Positions 24,890-36,900 of a stretch of DNA of 64,000 nt are shown one piece after another; within the stretch, counting starts at the first letter, position 1; each line of letters opens with the position of its first letter. A program made the position numbers and the translations under genes. The notes under the pieces are model-generated. The model ran no database searches and had not been told where the DNA came from. It saw nothing but the letters and a program-made list of their open reading frames with translations. The stretch covers positions 8,561,001-8,625,000 of the forward strand of contig JANTQA010000070.1 in assembly GCA_027625915.1 (NCBI GenBank), written 5' to 3'. This DNA comes from Anaeramoeba flamelloides (lineage: Eukaryota; Metamonada; Anaeramoebidae).

Positions 24890-25125
24890 TTTAAAATTTT
24901 GTTCAAAAAGGATAAAATGTACTAAATTTGTATTTTTTAAATACTAATCCTTTGTTATTTCCTATAAAGATATTTTTTGATCATATGGGAACCGAGAATA
25001 GATTTGGTAATGTATTGAATCAATCAAATTACTATTTCCTAAAAAGATCTTTTTTGGATTTTACACTTAAATTTCTGAAAGAGAATTTAAGTATAAGGGC
25101 AACTAGAGTGTAATTTACACTTCTT
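24890..25125 (+). mobile_element. Decayed LINE 3' terminus
   Basis: The 3' end CACTTAAATTTCTGAAAG and GAGTGTAATTTACACTTCTT recurs at 34975-35040. The codons DFTLKFLKENLS followed by a stop are the end of the element's ORF. Only the last about 200 bp are left. Confidence 0.6.
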
Positions 25126-25356
25126 CAATAATAAAAAAAATAAAAAAAAAGATCTTTTTTTTCTTGCAAATAACCAAGTTTTTTTTGAAACTTCGAAAAA
25201 CCTATTTACCAATTTTTAAACTTTTAATTTCAGTTAAATTGTTTCAAGTGTCATTCCTAAAAAACATTCACATGTAACTTCAGAACAATATGACTTGATA
25301 CTATCAAATAGGTATTGAGACAAAAAAGATATACAAAAAAAAATATCTAACAAAAA

Positions 25357-25530
25357 TACAGTCAGTTCAACTTTTAAGGCACAAAAAAATCTCAAATTAA
25401 GGCACAAAATTTATAATTTTTTTTTTTTGTTTTATTTTACTAGAATCTGATTTTTGTGACTTAATTTGAGATTTTTTTTTGTGCCTTAATTTTGTTAGAA
25501 GTTTGTGTCTTAAAATTGGAACTGACTGTA
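25357..25530. mobile_element. Palindromic Tc1/mariner-like MITE, copy 4 (shorter)
   Basis: TACAGTCAGTTCAAC ... TTGGAACTGACTGTA. The left arm lacks the block with the second AAGGCACAAA-type unit present in the other copies, so this 174-nt copy is an internally deleted derivative. Confidence 0.88.
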
Positions 25531-26769
25531 AAAAAGATGTTTTGTATGTTTGTAAGTCTCAAGATTCTGTTCAAAAATAAAGTTGAGTAAATACCACACT
25601 CTTAAAGAGTTGTTATGAACTTAAATTTTTGAAAAAACAAAAAGACAAAACCCAAAAATAAAGAGACAAAACCACAACTGTTTTGTTGGAATTAATCGGG
25701 TTTTATTAGACAACAGCATAAACAACCCATGTGATTCAATGATCAAAAATCATCAAAAATGAGATCTTTTAAAGTTTGAGTTGTTTATTGAAAATGTTTG
25801 AAATGATCCTCATTTATTCAGGTTAGAAAATCTCGGTTATTTTTCTTATCCATTTTAACGTTCCTATAAAGGGCTTTCAGTTACTCATCCGAAAATTTTA
25901 TCTGAATTTTTTTATGAAAAAAAAATTACTTAAAATGCAATTTTGATCCCAATATGAGAATATTTTGAAGACCTCAAGTTCATATTGTAATTGATATTGG
26001 ATCATAAGGTGTTGAGGCTGTTTGGTAAATCTGAAATATGGTCCTCTACCAAAATGAAAGGATTGGATTTGTAGTGTATCTGAAGAATTCTTTTAGACTT
26101 CCATCCTTAGATTGCTTTAATAAAAATAATTCAATCCAATTGTTTTAATCACAAAATAAACAAACAGAATAGAATACTGAAATCGGAAGAAAAAGAAAAC
26201 GCTTTAACATTTCTCCACTGATACAAGACAACTCAACTTGACAATTTATTGTGACATTTAATTTTACTCTCATGAAAAATTGTTTTACTGCTTTTTGAAA
26301 TAAAAAAGGGATCCAAATACTGTTGATTAGATTTTTTCCATCTATGAATTCGAAATTCCTTTCTATTCTAAATTCTCTCAATCTAAAGAACCACGGTATC
26401 ATAAAAAAAGACCCAACCCAATTAATAGAGTTCAATTACACCTATTTCTTTGAAAACTCTTTTTGTCTCCAAAAAAAACAACCAAAGTGAAAATTATTTC
26501 CCATTTATTATTCAAACACATACAATTTATTTTTCAGGAAGTACACTTTAAAGAATATTCAAAAGCAACCTTGTACAGCCAAAGTAAAAAATATTCTTTT
26601 CTAATCCACTTGTAAATTTAGAAAAAAATTTTTATTTGTTCAAAATAATTCAAAATTTTGAGAACACCATTCCAGTAAATCAATAAAGAGTATAATTTCT
26701 AAAGGTAACTAATTTGATTAAAACAAAACACAATATTTTTATTTTTTTATCTTTTATTCAATTTTATTC

Positions 26770-27144
26770 ATGAGCCGCTTTGATCCAAAAACCAACCGAT
26801 CTCAACTTTCGAACAAAAATATACCAAAAAATAAACTTTTAAAAAAAAATGTTCGATTTTTTCCTTCCAACCATTGTTATTTTCGTTTTGTTACTCAAAA
26901 TTCGATTTTCTTTTCTTTTTTTTTTATTTCTTTGTTTGGTATTTCCTCTTCTTCCAAAATCAAAAAGAAATTATCAGGAATAGGCAGAGTTGATTCAGCT
27001 GATTTTTTTAGTGATCCAAAAATGAACAAAGCAATGAAGGAAAGCAACATGAAACTCAATTATAAACAAGAACCAACTGAAAAGAAAAAAGAGTTACCAA
27101 GCAAATTGCATAATTCATTGAAAGTCCAACTTGAAAACGATTAA
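26770..27144 (+). CDS. Small basic protein, weak endosulfine/ARPP19 resemblance; probable intron
   Basis: The frame is open for 124 codons, but 26851-26967 is T-rich, encodes a Phe-rich stretch out of character with its flanks, starts GTTCGA and ends AAAAAG; removing it (117 nt, phase 0) gives about 85 residues. The joined protein is hydrophilic: MSRFDPKTNRSQLSNKN then KNKLLKKNKLSGIGRVDSAD and a Lys-rich tail ending LKVQLEND. The order of a Leu/Lys helix followed by R-x-DSADFF recalls endosulfine/ARPP19/Igo proteins, PP2A-B55 inhibitors phosphorylated by Greatwall at the Ser of FDSGDY; here Val replaces the Phe. That assignment is inference only. If the intron is not real, the middle would be a single hydrophobic segment and the protein membrane-anchored. 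Confidence 0.4.
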   Translation: MSRFDPKTNRSQLSNKNIPKNKLLKKNVRFFPSNHCYFRFVTQNSIFFSFFFISLFGISSSSKIKKKLSGIGRVDSADFFSDPKMNKAMKESNMKLNYKQEPTEKKKELPSKLHNSLKVQLEND

Positions 27145-30100
27145 AAGAATTGAAGGAAAAAAAAAAAAAAACAAAAAAAAGCTGTTTTTATTTTGTTTGT
27201 TCTTTGAGCAAACCAAAACACAACATAATAAAAGTTTGATCTTCTTTTATTTACTACTTTCTTCATTAGTCAATGTTTCTTCACCTCAATTAATGAAATA
27301 TTTCTTTTGAAACATTCAAAAAGATCCAATTTAAAAAAAAAAAAAAAAAACAAAATTTAATTTTGATATTTTTCATTTTTTTTATGACTTATTCTTTGTT
27401 TTATAAAATTTGGAGTTGTGTACCCTCTAAAACAAACAAACAACTGAAAAAATATTTAAAGCATGAGAATCACCTTTGCTTTTTTGATGGGGTCTTTTCG
27501 AATTCAAATTTCATTTTACAAACCCAAAAAAGAATACCATTGCTATAACACTTTTTTCCTTGTCCCAAATTCTAGAAAAGTTCTTCAATCAGAATAGAGG
27601 TTTCGTGTAAGTTGATACATTAAAAAATTATGAAAAAAAGAACAGAAAAATATTGTTTTTTTTATAGCCAAAATTAGCCTTTGAAATATTTCAAAATTTT
27701 CAAAAAGAAACTACTATTTGTTGAAGAAGAAATGAAACAAAATTTTCATTCAGATTTAGAAAAAAAAAGATTTTTAAAAACATAATACATTTCAAATTTT
27801 TAATTCTTAAAACCGCTTAAATTATTGTAATTATCCAATTTTCTCAAAAAAGTAAAATTTCAAATTTTTAATTCTTAAAATCAAGCTTAAGGACTACGTT
27901 TTTAGGTGAAAACAGTGAAATAATCGATAAAATCACCCTTGAATAAGTTATGTAATCCAAGTAATATTTGTCCAAGGAGAATTTCTTTTCGAAAAAATGT
28001 GAAATTTTCACAATTTCACCAATTTTCAGAATTTTTACCTTGTTAGATCAGGCTAAATTTTGATTTTAATATTTTAGAATTCCCATTTCAACTTTCAGAA
28101 CTCACACTATTTTCTAGAGCTGTTCTACATATTTTTTAAATTTACTTTTACAAGTTTGAAATGTTCTCAAATTTGAAATGCACTTGAAAATCCACAAAAG
28201 CAATTTTGTGCAATTATTTTTTTTGTTATTTTCAATTTTCCTTTTCATTGAATAACAAAGAAAAATGGTCTTCGTGAAAAGGTAAAGATGACAAAAAATG
28301 GTTTTTTTTTTTCTTTGTGCAATTTCTTCAGAATGTAAATTATTTTTGAGAAGCGAAAGTGAAATAACACAGTTACTCAACCCCCTCAAGGATGGGAACT
28401 TAGCCCTTAAATTATTAAACTCCCTTTGAGAGTTGGGAGCTTTGAGGGTTTATTTTAATTGTATCAAGGTTGTTTTTTTTGGAAAGCTGAATGAAAATTT
28501 TGATCGTTTTACTTTACAATTAACAGTTTCTCCAAAGAATAATGAGAAAGGATTACCAAAATACTCTTTAAAATTTTGGTTTGTATTTCGCAATCACCAA
28601 GAACACTTATTTAAAATTCTTAAGGGAGTAGCTACACCATAAGATATGATAAAAATTTGAGTGAGATGAGAGAAGAGTATTTTATTTTAGTGGCGTGCAA
28701 TTGTAGATTCTCTAAAAATTGTTTTAAAAAAAGTATTTGATATTTTTTTTAGAAATGTTAAGCGATAAAAAAAAGAAAAAAGAATCGATAAAATTTGCTC
28801 GATTTTTTTTTTTTTTATTTAATTAGTTTTTTTTTGGGAAGATTAAATTAGATTCTTAGAATAAAACTTATAGCTATTTTGTGGTTTATAATTTGATAAA
28901 ATTTAATCATACTCACTTCTCCAATTCCACCAAATCCAAGTGTTTAAAATCTTAACCAGGTAATGTTTTGGGATAATTATAATTTTTTTTGAATCCTTCT
29001 AGCGATTTAAGTCCCATTCATATTTTCTTTTGTGATTCTCAATTTTAGTGTTGTTATTCTTTTTAATCAAAATCCATTTATCACAAATGCCACTGATCAA
29101 AAAATCATTTCTTTCTGCTTTTTATTGTCAGAAAAAAAAAAAATACAAAAATGATGAAAAAATAAAAAAATGAAAAAATTAAATACCACAATAGAATGCT
29201 GGGGTAAGGATAATGGATAAGCCATTCAACATTCGAAACACTATTTTAAGTAATTCAGCCCAACATTCTATTGTGGCAATTTCTTTGAGACTTTGTAAAA
29301 AAAAATTTAAAAAATCTAATGAATGAAGTACTTTAAATAATAATAATCAATGAGTTACAACCGAAGTAAAAATGTTATTTTCTGATCATTGTCAAAAATG
29401 CAAAAAAAGTTAAAAATTTTCATTTACCGTGGCTACTTCCTTAAGGAAGTAGATACAGTGATCAAAATAATGCATGTACATAAAAACTATAATCCGTGTT
29501 ACAGAATATTATCCGTGCTTTTTTTTTCTTCTTGTACCAAGGCAACATCCAATCTACTACCAAATAATATACCTAAGTTTAAATCAATTTTAAAAGTAAA
29601 TGTCTGGTTATTTTCAGTAAAATTTAAATTATTCATGAAATTTGATGAAAATTTTCGATAATATTCACAATTTTTTTGAATTTTTTTGTTTTTTTGATGA
29701 TAAATATCCCGAAAAAATTTTACACTATTTTTTGAGATAAATTTTCCAATTTGATCCTTCATTTTTAGAATTTATTTTTAAATAATAGAACTTTAAGAAA
29801 CCAATACCATTTTTTTATCGGGTTTATTATTGGTTTCTTTGATTGGTTGATGTATATCCCTTCTATAACAAAAAAAAAAATACGTTTTTTATTTTTAAAC
29901 ACACATTAAATTTTTTGCACACTTTATTTTGACTACAGTACATTTTACAATTTTGAAAAATTTTTTTCGTATAAACTATACTGAAAAAATAATTTTTGGA
30001 GTGTCACCAGATATTGAAGCATTGAAACCAAAACATCATTCACAGCTCTATTTGGGAAAAGAAAATGAACCCAAAGTAATTCAGAATTGAATCTTTCATT

Positions 30101-30895
30101 TTTTGGATTTATTTTGAACTTTATTTTTGATTAAATTTTTGGTTTTATTAAATTTTGGTTTTGGATCTAGAAATGTATTTACAATAATGAGTGAAATTAA
30201 TCAAAGAGTAAGCCAAAAAAATAGATCCAGAAAAGGTGTGCATTTGAAACAAATCTTTTCTTTTAGAAGATATTGTTATTATTCCTGAAATAATTTTAAA
30301 AAGAAAATCCGGTACAATATTGATTATGTGGCAAATGTGATGAATATTATTACAAATGATGTTGGATATCTGTTTATTTTCTGAAAAAACCCAATTTATT
30401 AAAAATAAAGAAACTTGGAAAATTTTTTTTTTATTTTCATTTTTTTATTTTAATTTGTGTCATTGCTCTGAATTAGCCAACATATTTACTAGATTAATTA
30501 TATAGTTGATAGGTAGATATTTTTTTAAAATTGTGGAAAGTATTTTTTGGATAATATGATAATCTTTTCTGGAATTACTTTGTTTGTTTATTTTTTTTAT
30601 ATATTTTTAAAATAAGAAAAAATTTTAAATGATATTTATTCATACAAACTATCAGCAATTACTAAAGATAAAATTTTCAAAAATAAAAAATCTTTTTCAA
30701 CTTTTTTCTTTATATTTTTCAAATACAAAAATTCAAACCAAAAAGTATCAGATTATTTTAACTGAAAATTAATTGGTAAAAAATTGAATTCATTAAAAAA
30801 TAATAATAACTCATCCCTCTAAAGTTGATAATGGGTTTTGTTAATCAAGTTTAATCGAATCTTTGATAAATTTATTGATTTTATAATCATTATAC

Positions 30896-30926
<31 letters not shown>

Positions 30927-30973
30927 TTCTTTATTAAATGAAATATTACAAAGGTGATAACATAATGGTGTTC
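27145..30973. other. Intergenic region with possible small remnants
   Basis: Holds the short repeat at 27720-27880 and the hairpin 29186-29276. An unstarted open frame ending at about 30090 reads SPDIEALKPKHHSQLYLGKE and looks codon-biased, but no family is recognised. A long poly-A run (about 30896-30921) lies just past the BEACH gene stop. Confidence 0.5.
29186..29276. repeat. 18-nt inverted repeat, 91-nt hairpin
   Basis: CCACAATAGAATGCTGGG (29186-29203) pairs with 29259-29276 with one mismatch. Isolated, more GC-rich than its surroundings, and no other copy seen. Confidence 0.55.
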
Positions 30974-33900
30974 TTAATTTTCATTTAAAGAAATTTGATA
31001 AACCTTACCATAATTATCCCCACAATATATTATTTTATTATCATCATTGATCAACATTGCAGTTAAAGAATTTTTGGATAATTTCACTTCTTTGATTTGT
31101 ATTAATTTTCTATCTGATGAATTTTTTTGAATATTTTGTAATTTCCAAAATCTTAGCATTCCATTAAAATGCCCGGTAACATAGGAATGATCTGAATCAA
31201 AAGAAGGCAATTTCAGCATTTGCGATGTTGTAATATAATTATTCATTGTATACATTTCAGGGCTTTGTGCTAATATTTTGCCATTTATTGAAAATATGAT
31301 AATTTTTGTATTTGAACAAATCATTATTTCGCCAGTTAGATCGTTTATTTGAATATTGACAATCGCACATTCAAATTTTTTTAGAGCTCGAATGAAACTT
31401 AATTTATTCAAATCCCAGATTATACAAGTTTTATCCTTCGAACCAGAAACGATTATATTAAACGCCGTTGAGATCGCAAATGTGGATATTTCATCAATAT
31501 GCCCAAACAGTCTTTCAGCCTTTGAGATTATATATTTATTTTTCCGTTTTTTATTCATATTCAAATTATAGACGATTATTTGGCCATCTTGGTCACCGAT
31601 AACGAAAAACCTTTCATCATTTGATAAACTTGATGCAGTGATTTTAGTATATAGATTTGTTTCAATCAAACAAATTATTTTTTTAGTTTCTGAATTGATT
31701 ATTCTAATCGAGTGGTCAGGGGAATTGTAAACCAAAGTTTTTGTTAAATTTTTAGAAAATGGGATTTTATTTTGACCAACACATATTAATTTTTCTGAAT
31801 TCAGTCCAATATAACGGATTTCTTTTCTTTTCTTTTCCAATTTTAATATTCCATTTTTGATTTTATTTTTTTTTTGTTTAACTTTTTTTTTTTTTTTGCT
31901 TTTGACATCTATTTCAACGTAATGTATTAAATGATCATTTTTGGTGTTGCTGATCTTGTTTTGATTATTATTATTATTACTGATTAGTGAATTTTTTTTT
32001 TTTATGTTTATTTTTTTTTTTTTTTTTTTGGGATGTGGAGAAGTAAATAATTGCTTAGGTGTTTGTCCAAAATTATTGATTTGAGAAATAGTTGCCTCTA
32101 ATTGATGTGGATCCTTAATTTTTTTTAAATCAATTGCCCCTTCATATGTTAAATAATAAAATACATTCAATGCCTTTTCTGCTTCTTCCCCCCTTTGCTT
32201 GCATCCAAAAATTAAATCAATCCATTCATTCAAATGCTCACTTACATAGTCACTTTCCAATGCTTGACGATGGATACGGATAAATTCGTTTGGATCATTA
32301 TTTGCCCATGGTGGCAAATCGACATCATTTACCCTTTTTTTGTCAGATTCCCTGATACCAAAATCAATATTATTTTGATTGATCAAAAATTCTGGTAAAT
32401 AAAAAAATTCTGGTATTAATTCCCGTACATCATTTAAATTGATATTTGAGCTTGAACTATAATAACTTTCTTTAATTGAATGGAAAATCCTATCAGGATG
32501 ATCAAATCTCCCTCCTATTAATAGTAAAAATTTGAAGAAAAAAATAGTGATGGTAATTATAATATTAAATTATCAATGTAAGGTTAAAAATTCTTTATAT
32601 TCACATTGTTTGTTAATTATTATTAATTAATTAAAAGGAGGGTGGTGTCTTTTGGTCTAAAAATTATTATTTTTAAACAATGGATGTATTAGATAATGAT
32701 AAGATACACAATAGCTTATTTAACAATTTCTATTTCAATTCATTATATATGTTAAAATAAATATAAACTGATTAAAAGAAAAAAAATTTTATTAAATACA
32801 AATCCCAATAAACATTACAACCATGTCATTTTTCAAATTGTGATAATTGCTTTAGTATTATGATAAATGGCTAAATCCCGTGATTAAAAATTAATCATTA
32901 TTTAATAGTTGATAAATTTTTGGAAATTAGCCAATATTTTTTTATTTCAGAATTTTTTTTAACAAATGGATTAGGGTATTTTTATAATTAACAACTTATT
33001 TTTTAAAAAAATTCTTGGATTCAGACACGTATTAATAGGATCTACAAAAAAACTGAAATACGCAAAGTTTTTATTTATAAAACAGAATTTAAATTCGAAA
33101 ATATTATAATTTCAATTAATAAAAAAAACATTCAAATTTAAAAATAAATTAAAAAACTTGTCTCTATCTTATCTGGATAAACTAATAAAATTCAATCAAA
33201 GAATTAACAATAAAAATATTTGAAATTCAACAGATTTAATGATCATCTATATTTTATGAACCAAGGAAGATTACTTTTATGACTAACAACATATAGATTG
33301 ACTTAAAAGAATATCGATTCAAGGAATTTTGATATGTTTAAAATTTGAGGTTTTTTTTTTTTTTTTGGAGATTTTCCATTTAGGAAAAAACCATTTTTTC
33401 CAAATCCAAATTCAAAATTTACCGAAAAAGTTTGAAAATAAAAATCCTCTTAATTCTGGAATTTTTTACTCCACTTCATTTTAAAATATTATAGAGTTGA
33501 GGGAAACGGGATATATACTTTAATATAAAGTTGAAAGTAAGAGAAGTAAATCAATTTTTGTAAAATTTACCTTGTTTTGTTGGAGAATTTCGAAAAGGTT
33601 TTGGATCATAAGATGTTCTTTTAATTTTACTCTAAAAAATCCCAAAATTTGTAATATTTTTTTTCCTTTAACAGGAATTCTTTTAAACAATTTTCCGAAA
33701 CTATTTTTCAAAAATGTTTGCTCACTTTATAATGCTATTGGAAGTGGTTTTGTTGGACCGATCCTCAGATTTTGTTCAAAAGAAATTTTTTCAATTTTTT
33801 AGATCAAGAAAGATTTTTTCTAATTTTGCAATTTTTTATTATACTTTTTCAAATTTTTGTTTTTCTTTTTTGTACAAAAGATAAAATGGAAAAAAAAATC

Positions 33901-36900
33901 TCTTCAAAAAATCCAATAATAATTAAAAAAATTGATTATGTAAGTTCTTTTTAAATAAATTTAATTATTAGTAAAAAATCTTCTTTTTAATCCTTTTTTT
34001 CATTGAAAGTTCAGTAATAAAAATATCTTTATTTCTCATTTCAAAAATTGTGGTTCACTTTTTTTTAGTTTTTGATTTTATTTTTTTTAATTTTTAAAAA
34101 ATCAGGTTTTATTATGTTTATAATAACTTAAAAGTGAATTATAAATTATATTTGATTAATAATTGTTTTTGAATACTAAAGGATATATATTTTTTTCAAA
34201 TCATTATTTCAGGTGAGTCACAATTGTCGAAATGGAGTTTATTTATAGCATTGAATTTTAGTTCTCACATAACATATAATAAAGATAGTTGTTAATTGAT
34301 GTTAGAAAAGAAATTTGATTAATAAATAGCTCAAATAATACCATTATAATGAGTTATTAAATTAAAGAAAACTGCAGTTAGCTTTTTTTTTAATTTTAGA
34401 AATTTTCTTTTTATTTCTTAAATTAAAAAAAAATTGTCATTAAATTTTCTTGAGTTCTCTGTTTATTTCGAAATTCAATAGATTTTCGTTAGGTTTTTTT
34501 TACTTTTCGAAATAAAATGAAAATTTCAGAAATTTTCATTTTATTTCTAAAATTAAAAAAAAACATAGGCACTCCAAGACACTCTACGGCACTCAACAAA
34601 AAGATTACAATGCTCTGTAAGATTATTTTAAAATAATAAAAAAAACAAAACTCTTTATTAATCAAAATATTTAAGTTTATTATCAAGTTAAACAAATTTA
34701 TAATTCAGAGCATTTACCAACTGTTGAAATAGATATTATTATTTAATAAATAAAAAAAATCAAATAAATTTTGTCATTTATGTTTAAAATATGAACATAA
34801 AGAAATAATAGAAAATATTGATCACTTTTTATGGAACTGTACTTGCTATAAAAAAATATAGATTAATATTTTTGAAAATAAATTAAAAGAATTAAATCTT
34901 AATGAAATAATTTTTAAACTCATACACTTTGAAATTATTCTCGTTAATTAATAATCGTAAAACCATAGACTTCACACTTAAATTTCTGAAAGGAAAGTTA
35001 AGGTATAAGACTATCAGAGTGTAATTTATACTTCTTTCCGAATAATAATTATTATGACAATGATCATAATAATTATATTTTTAAAAATTTTTTGTTGATC
35101 AACAACAAGATCTTTCAGAAGAATTTTGTTTATAAAAATCATTTTTTGAAAAATGAAGAAATAAATTAAATTAATGAAAAGTTCAAAAGATAGATTTTTT
35201 TTTGTTTTTAATTTGGTTGACAAATTAATCTAGCATTTACACCAACATAAATTACTTGAGGGAAATAAGTGACACTCATCCCTTTGGATACAGTTAAAAC
35301 AGTCAAAGAATAACAATAATACATTTTACATTCAAATTGGAAATAATTTTGTTTTTTGTAAAAATATTTAAATTATTTTTTCATCTTTTTGTTTTTTGTT
35401 TTTTATTTTTTCAACCACAGAATCTGTTTCGTTAAATCGTGAAATTTTTTCGAATGATTGATATTAGGTTAAAGTTTAGTTCTTTTGAATAGAAGAACTT
35501 GAATAATATTTATTGATGGTATCTAATCCTTTGATAGATCAATAATTGTTAACAGAATTTCAACAAATTTACCAATACCTTTTTTTTTTTTTGTGCTCTA
35601 TCTAATATTTTTGACAAACTAAATTGAATACTTTTTGACCAATATGACTCAATACGCTATTAGGAAAAATAAACTCAAACCCAAATAATTCCGAGAAAAC
35701 CAAAACTGCAAATTCACATGGATCCAATAACTCTAAATTTTTTCTTATTTTTTATTTTTTATTTCTTCACTTTTTTCTTTTTTCTCTATTTTTTTTTTTT
35801 TTTTTTTATTTATAGATTCTTCATTTTATCGTTAAAATTACTAAATTAAGTTTAAAATCCATCTAATGACTGTCTCCAAACATTAAAGTCTCTCGATACT
35901 CTTTGAATCAGAAGACACTCGTTTAGTCACTTTAAAATTCTCTATTTAACAGATTAAATGGTTTTTTTTAAACATTTAATCCTTAAAAATGTAACTTTCC
36001 TCTTTCCCAAATTTCTAACACAGCCTTATTTTCAATGATAATTATATATATTTTTTGTTTTGTGGGAATCATAAATCATAAATAATTGTTAACATTCCAA
36101 TTTGTTAAGGTTTCAAATTTACTATTTCTAATAGAATTGATTTAAAAAGATTTTTTTTTTCAAAAATTGAATTTTCGTGTGTCAAAAAATTTGACTTGGG
36201 GTTGAGATTATAAGAATTTGCAATTCAATGTGACTAATTCATTATTTGAGATAATATTGGTGTGATTATGATTTTAAATAAAAATTACTATTTATTAAGA
36301 ATATTGCGATTTTTCATAATATCGTGCAATACTCTATTACTAATTTGAAATATAGAGGGGCATATACCCTTAACCACCAATTTTCTCAAAGTTTATCCAT
36401 TTTCAATACTGCATTTAATGAGTGATTTTAAGGTACAGACAAAAAACAGTGTACTTAACCACATCACTAATATCTTTTAGACATCATTTGATTGATCAAA
36501 CTTTGCTGATTATTAATTGAGTTATTTTATTTATTTTTTAGAATAAATTACATTGTTATTTCAAAAGTTGAAATAATTCTCTGAGAGGTTTTAATGTATT
36601 CTTGTAAAATACTAATTAGATCAAAAGGAAAATTAAGTATTTGTCTCTTTCCGATAGAAAAAAAAAAAAAAAAAATAAAAAAAAAAAAAAAAAGATATCA
36701 TTTTATCATTGTGCAAGTAAATACCATAAAATAATCAATTTGAAAAAAAAAAAAAAAAAATAGACAAATTGAAAAATGAAAAAAAACAAACCTTGAAATT
36801 GGACGTGTTGTTTTGTAAAGGGGTTTAAACGTATCAAATAATATAAAATAACACCAGCACTCGAATAATGAGTACCATAATGGAAAGGGGGGATTTTATC

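Larger units (their letters stand above)
20297..26769. other. Repeat island: three MITEs, LINE pieces, palindrome, family B
   Basis: Most of 20900-25530 is recognisable repeat. The stretch 25640-26440 is slightly richer in G+C and has an open frame (NHNCFVGINRVLLDN near 25670) that might be a gene remnant, but no family fits. Confidence 0.6.

Noticed and set aside
26145-26435. 96-codon minus frame with Trp and Phe clusters
   Set aside because: Stops beyond it, no splice continuation, no recognisable family; chance remains likely.
28433-28642. 69-codon plus frame starting MGALRVYFN
   Set aside because: No domain; its first bases resemble part of the TGACTCA repeat element, so it may be repeat-derived.
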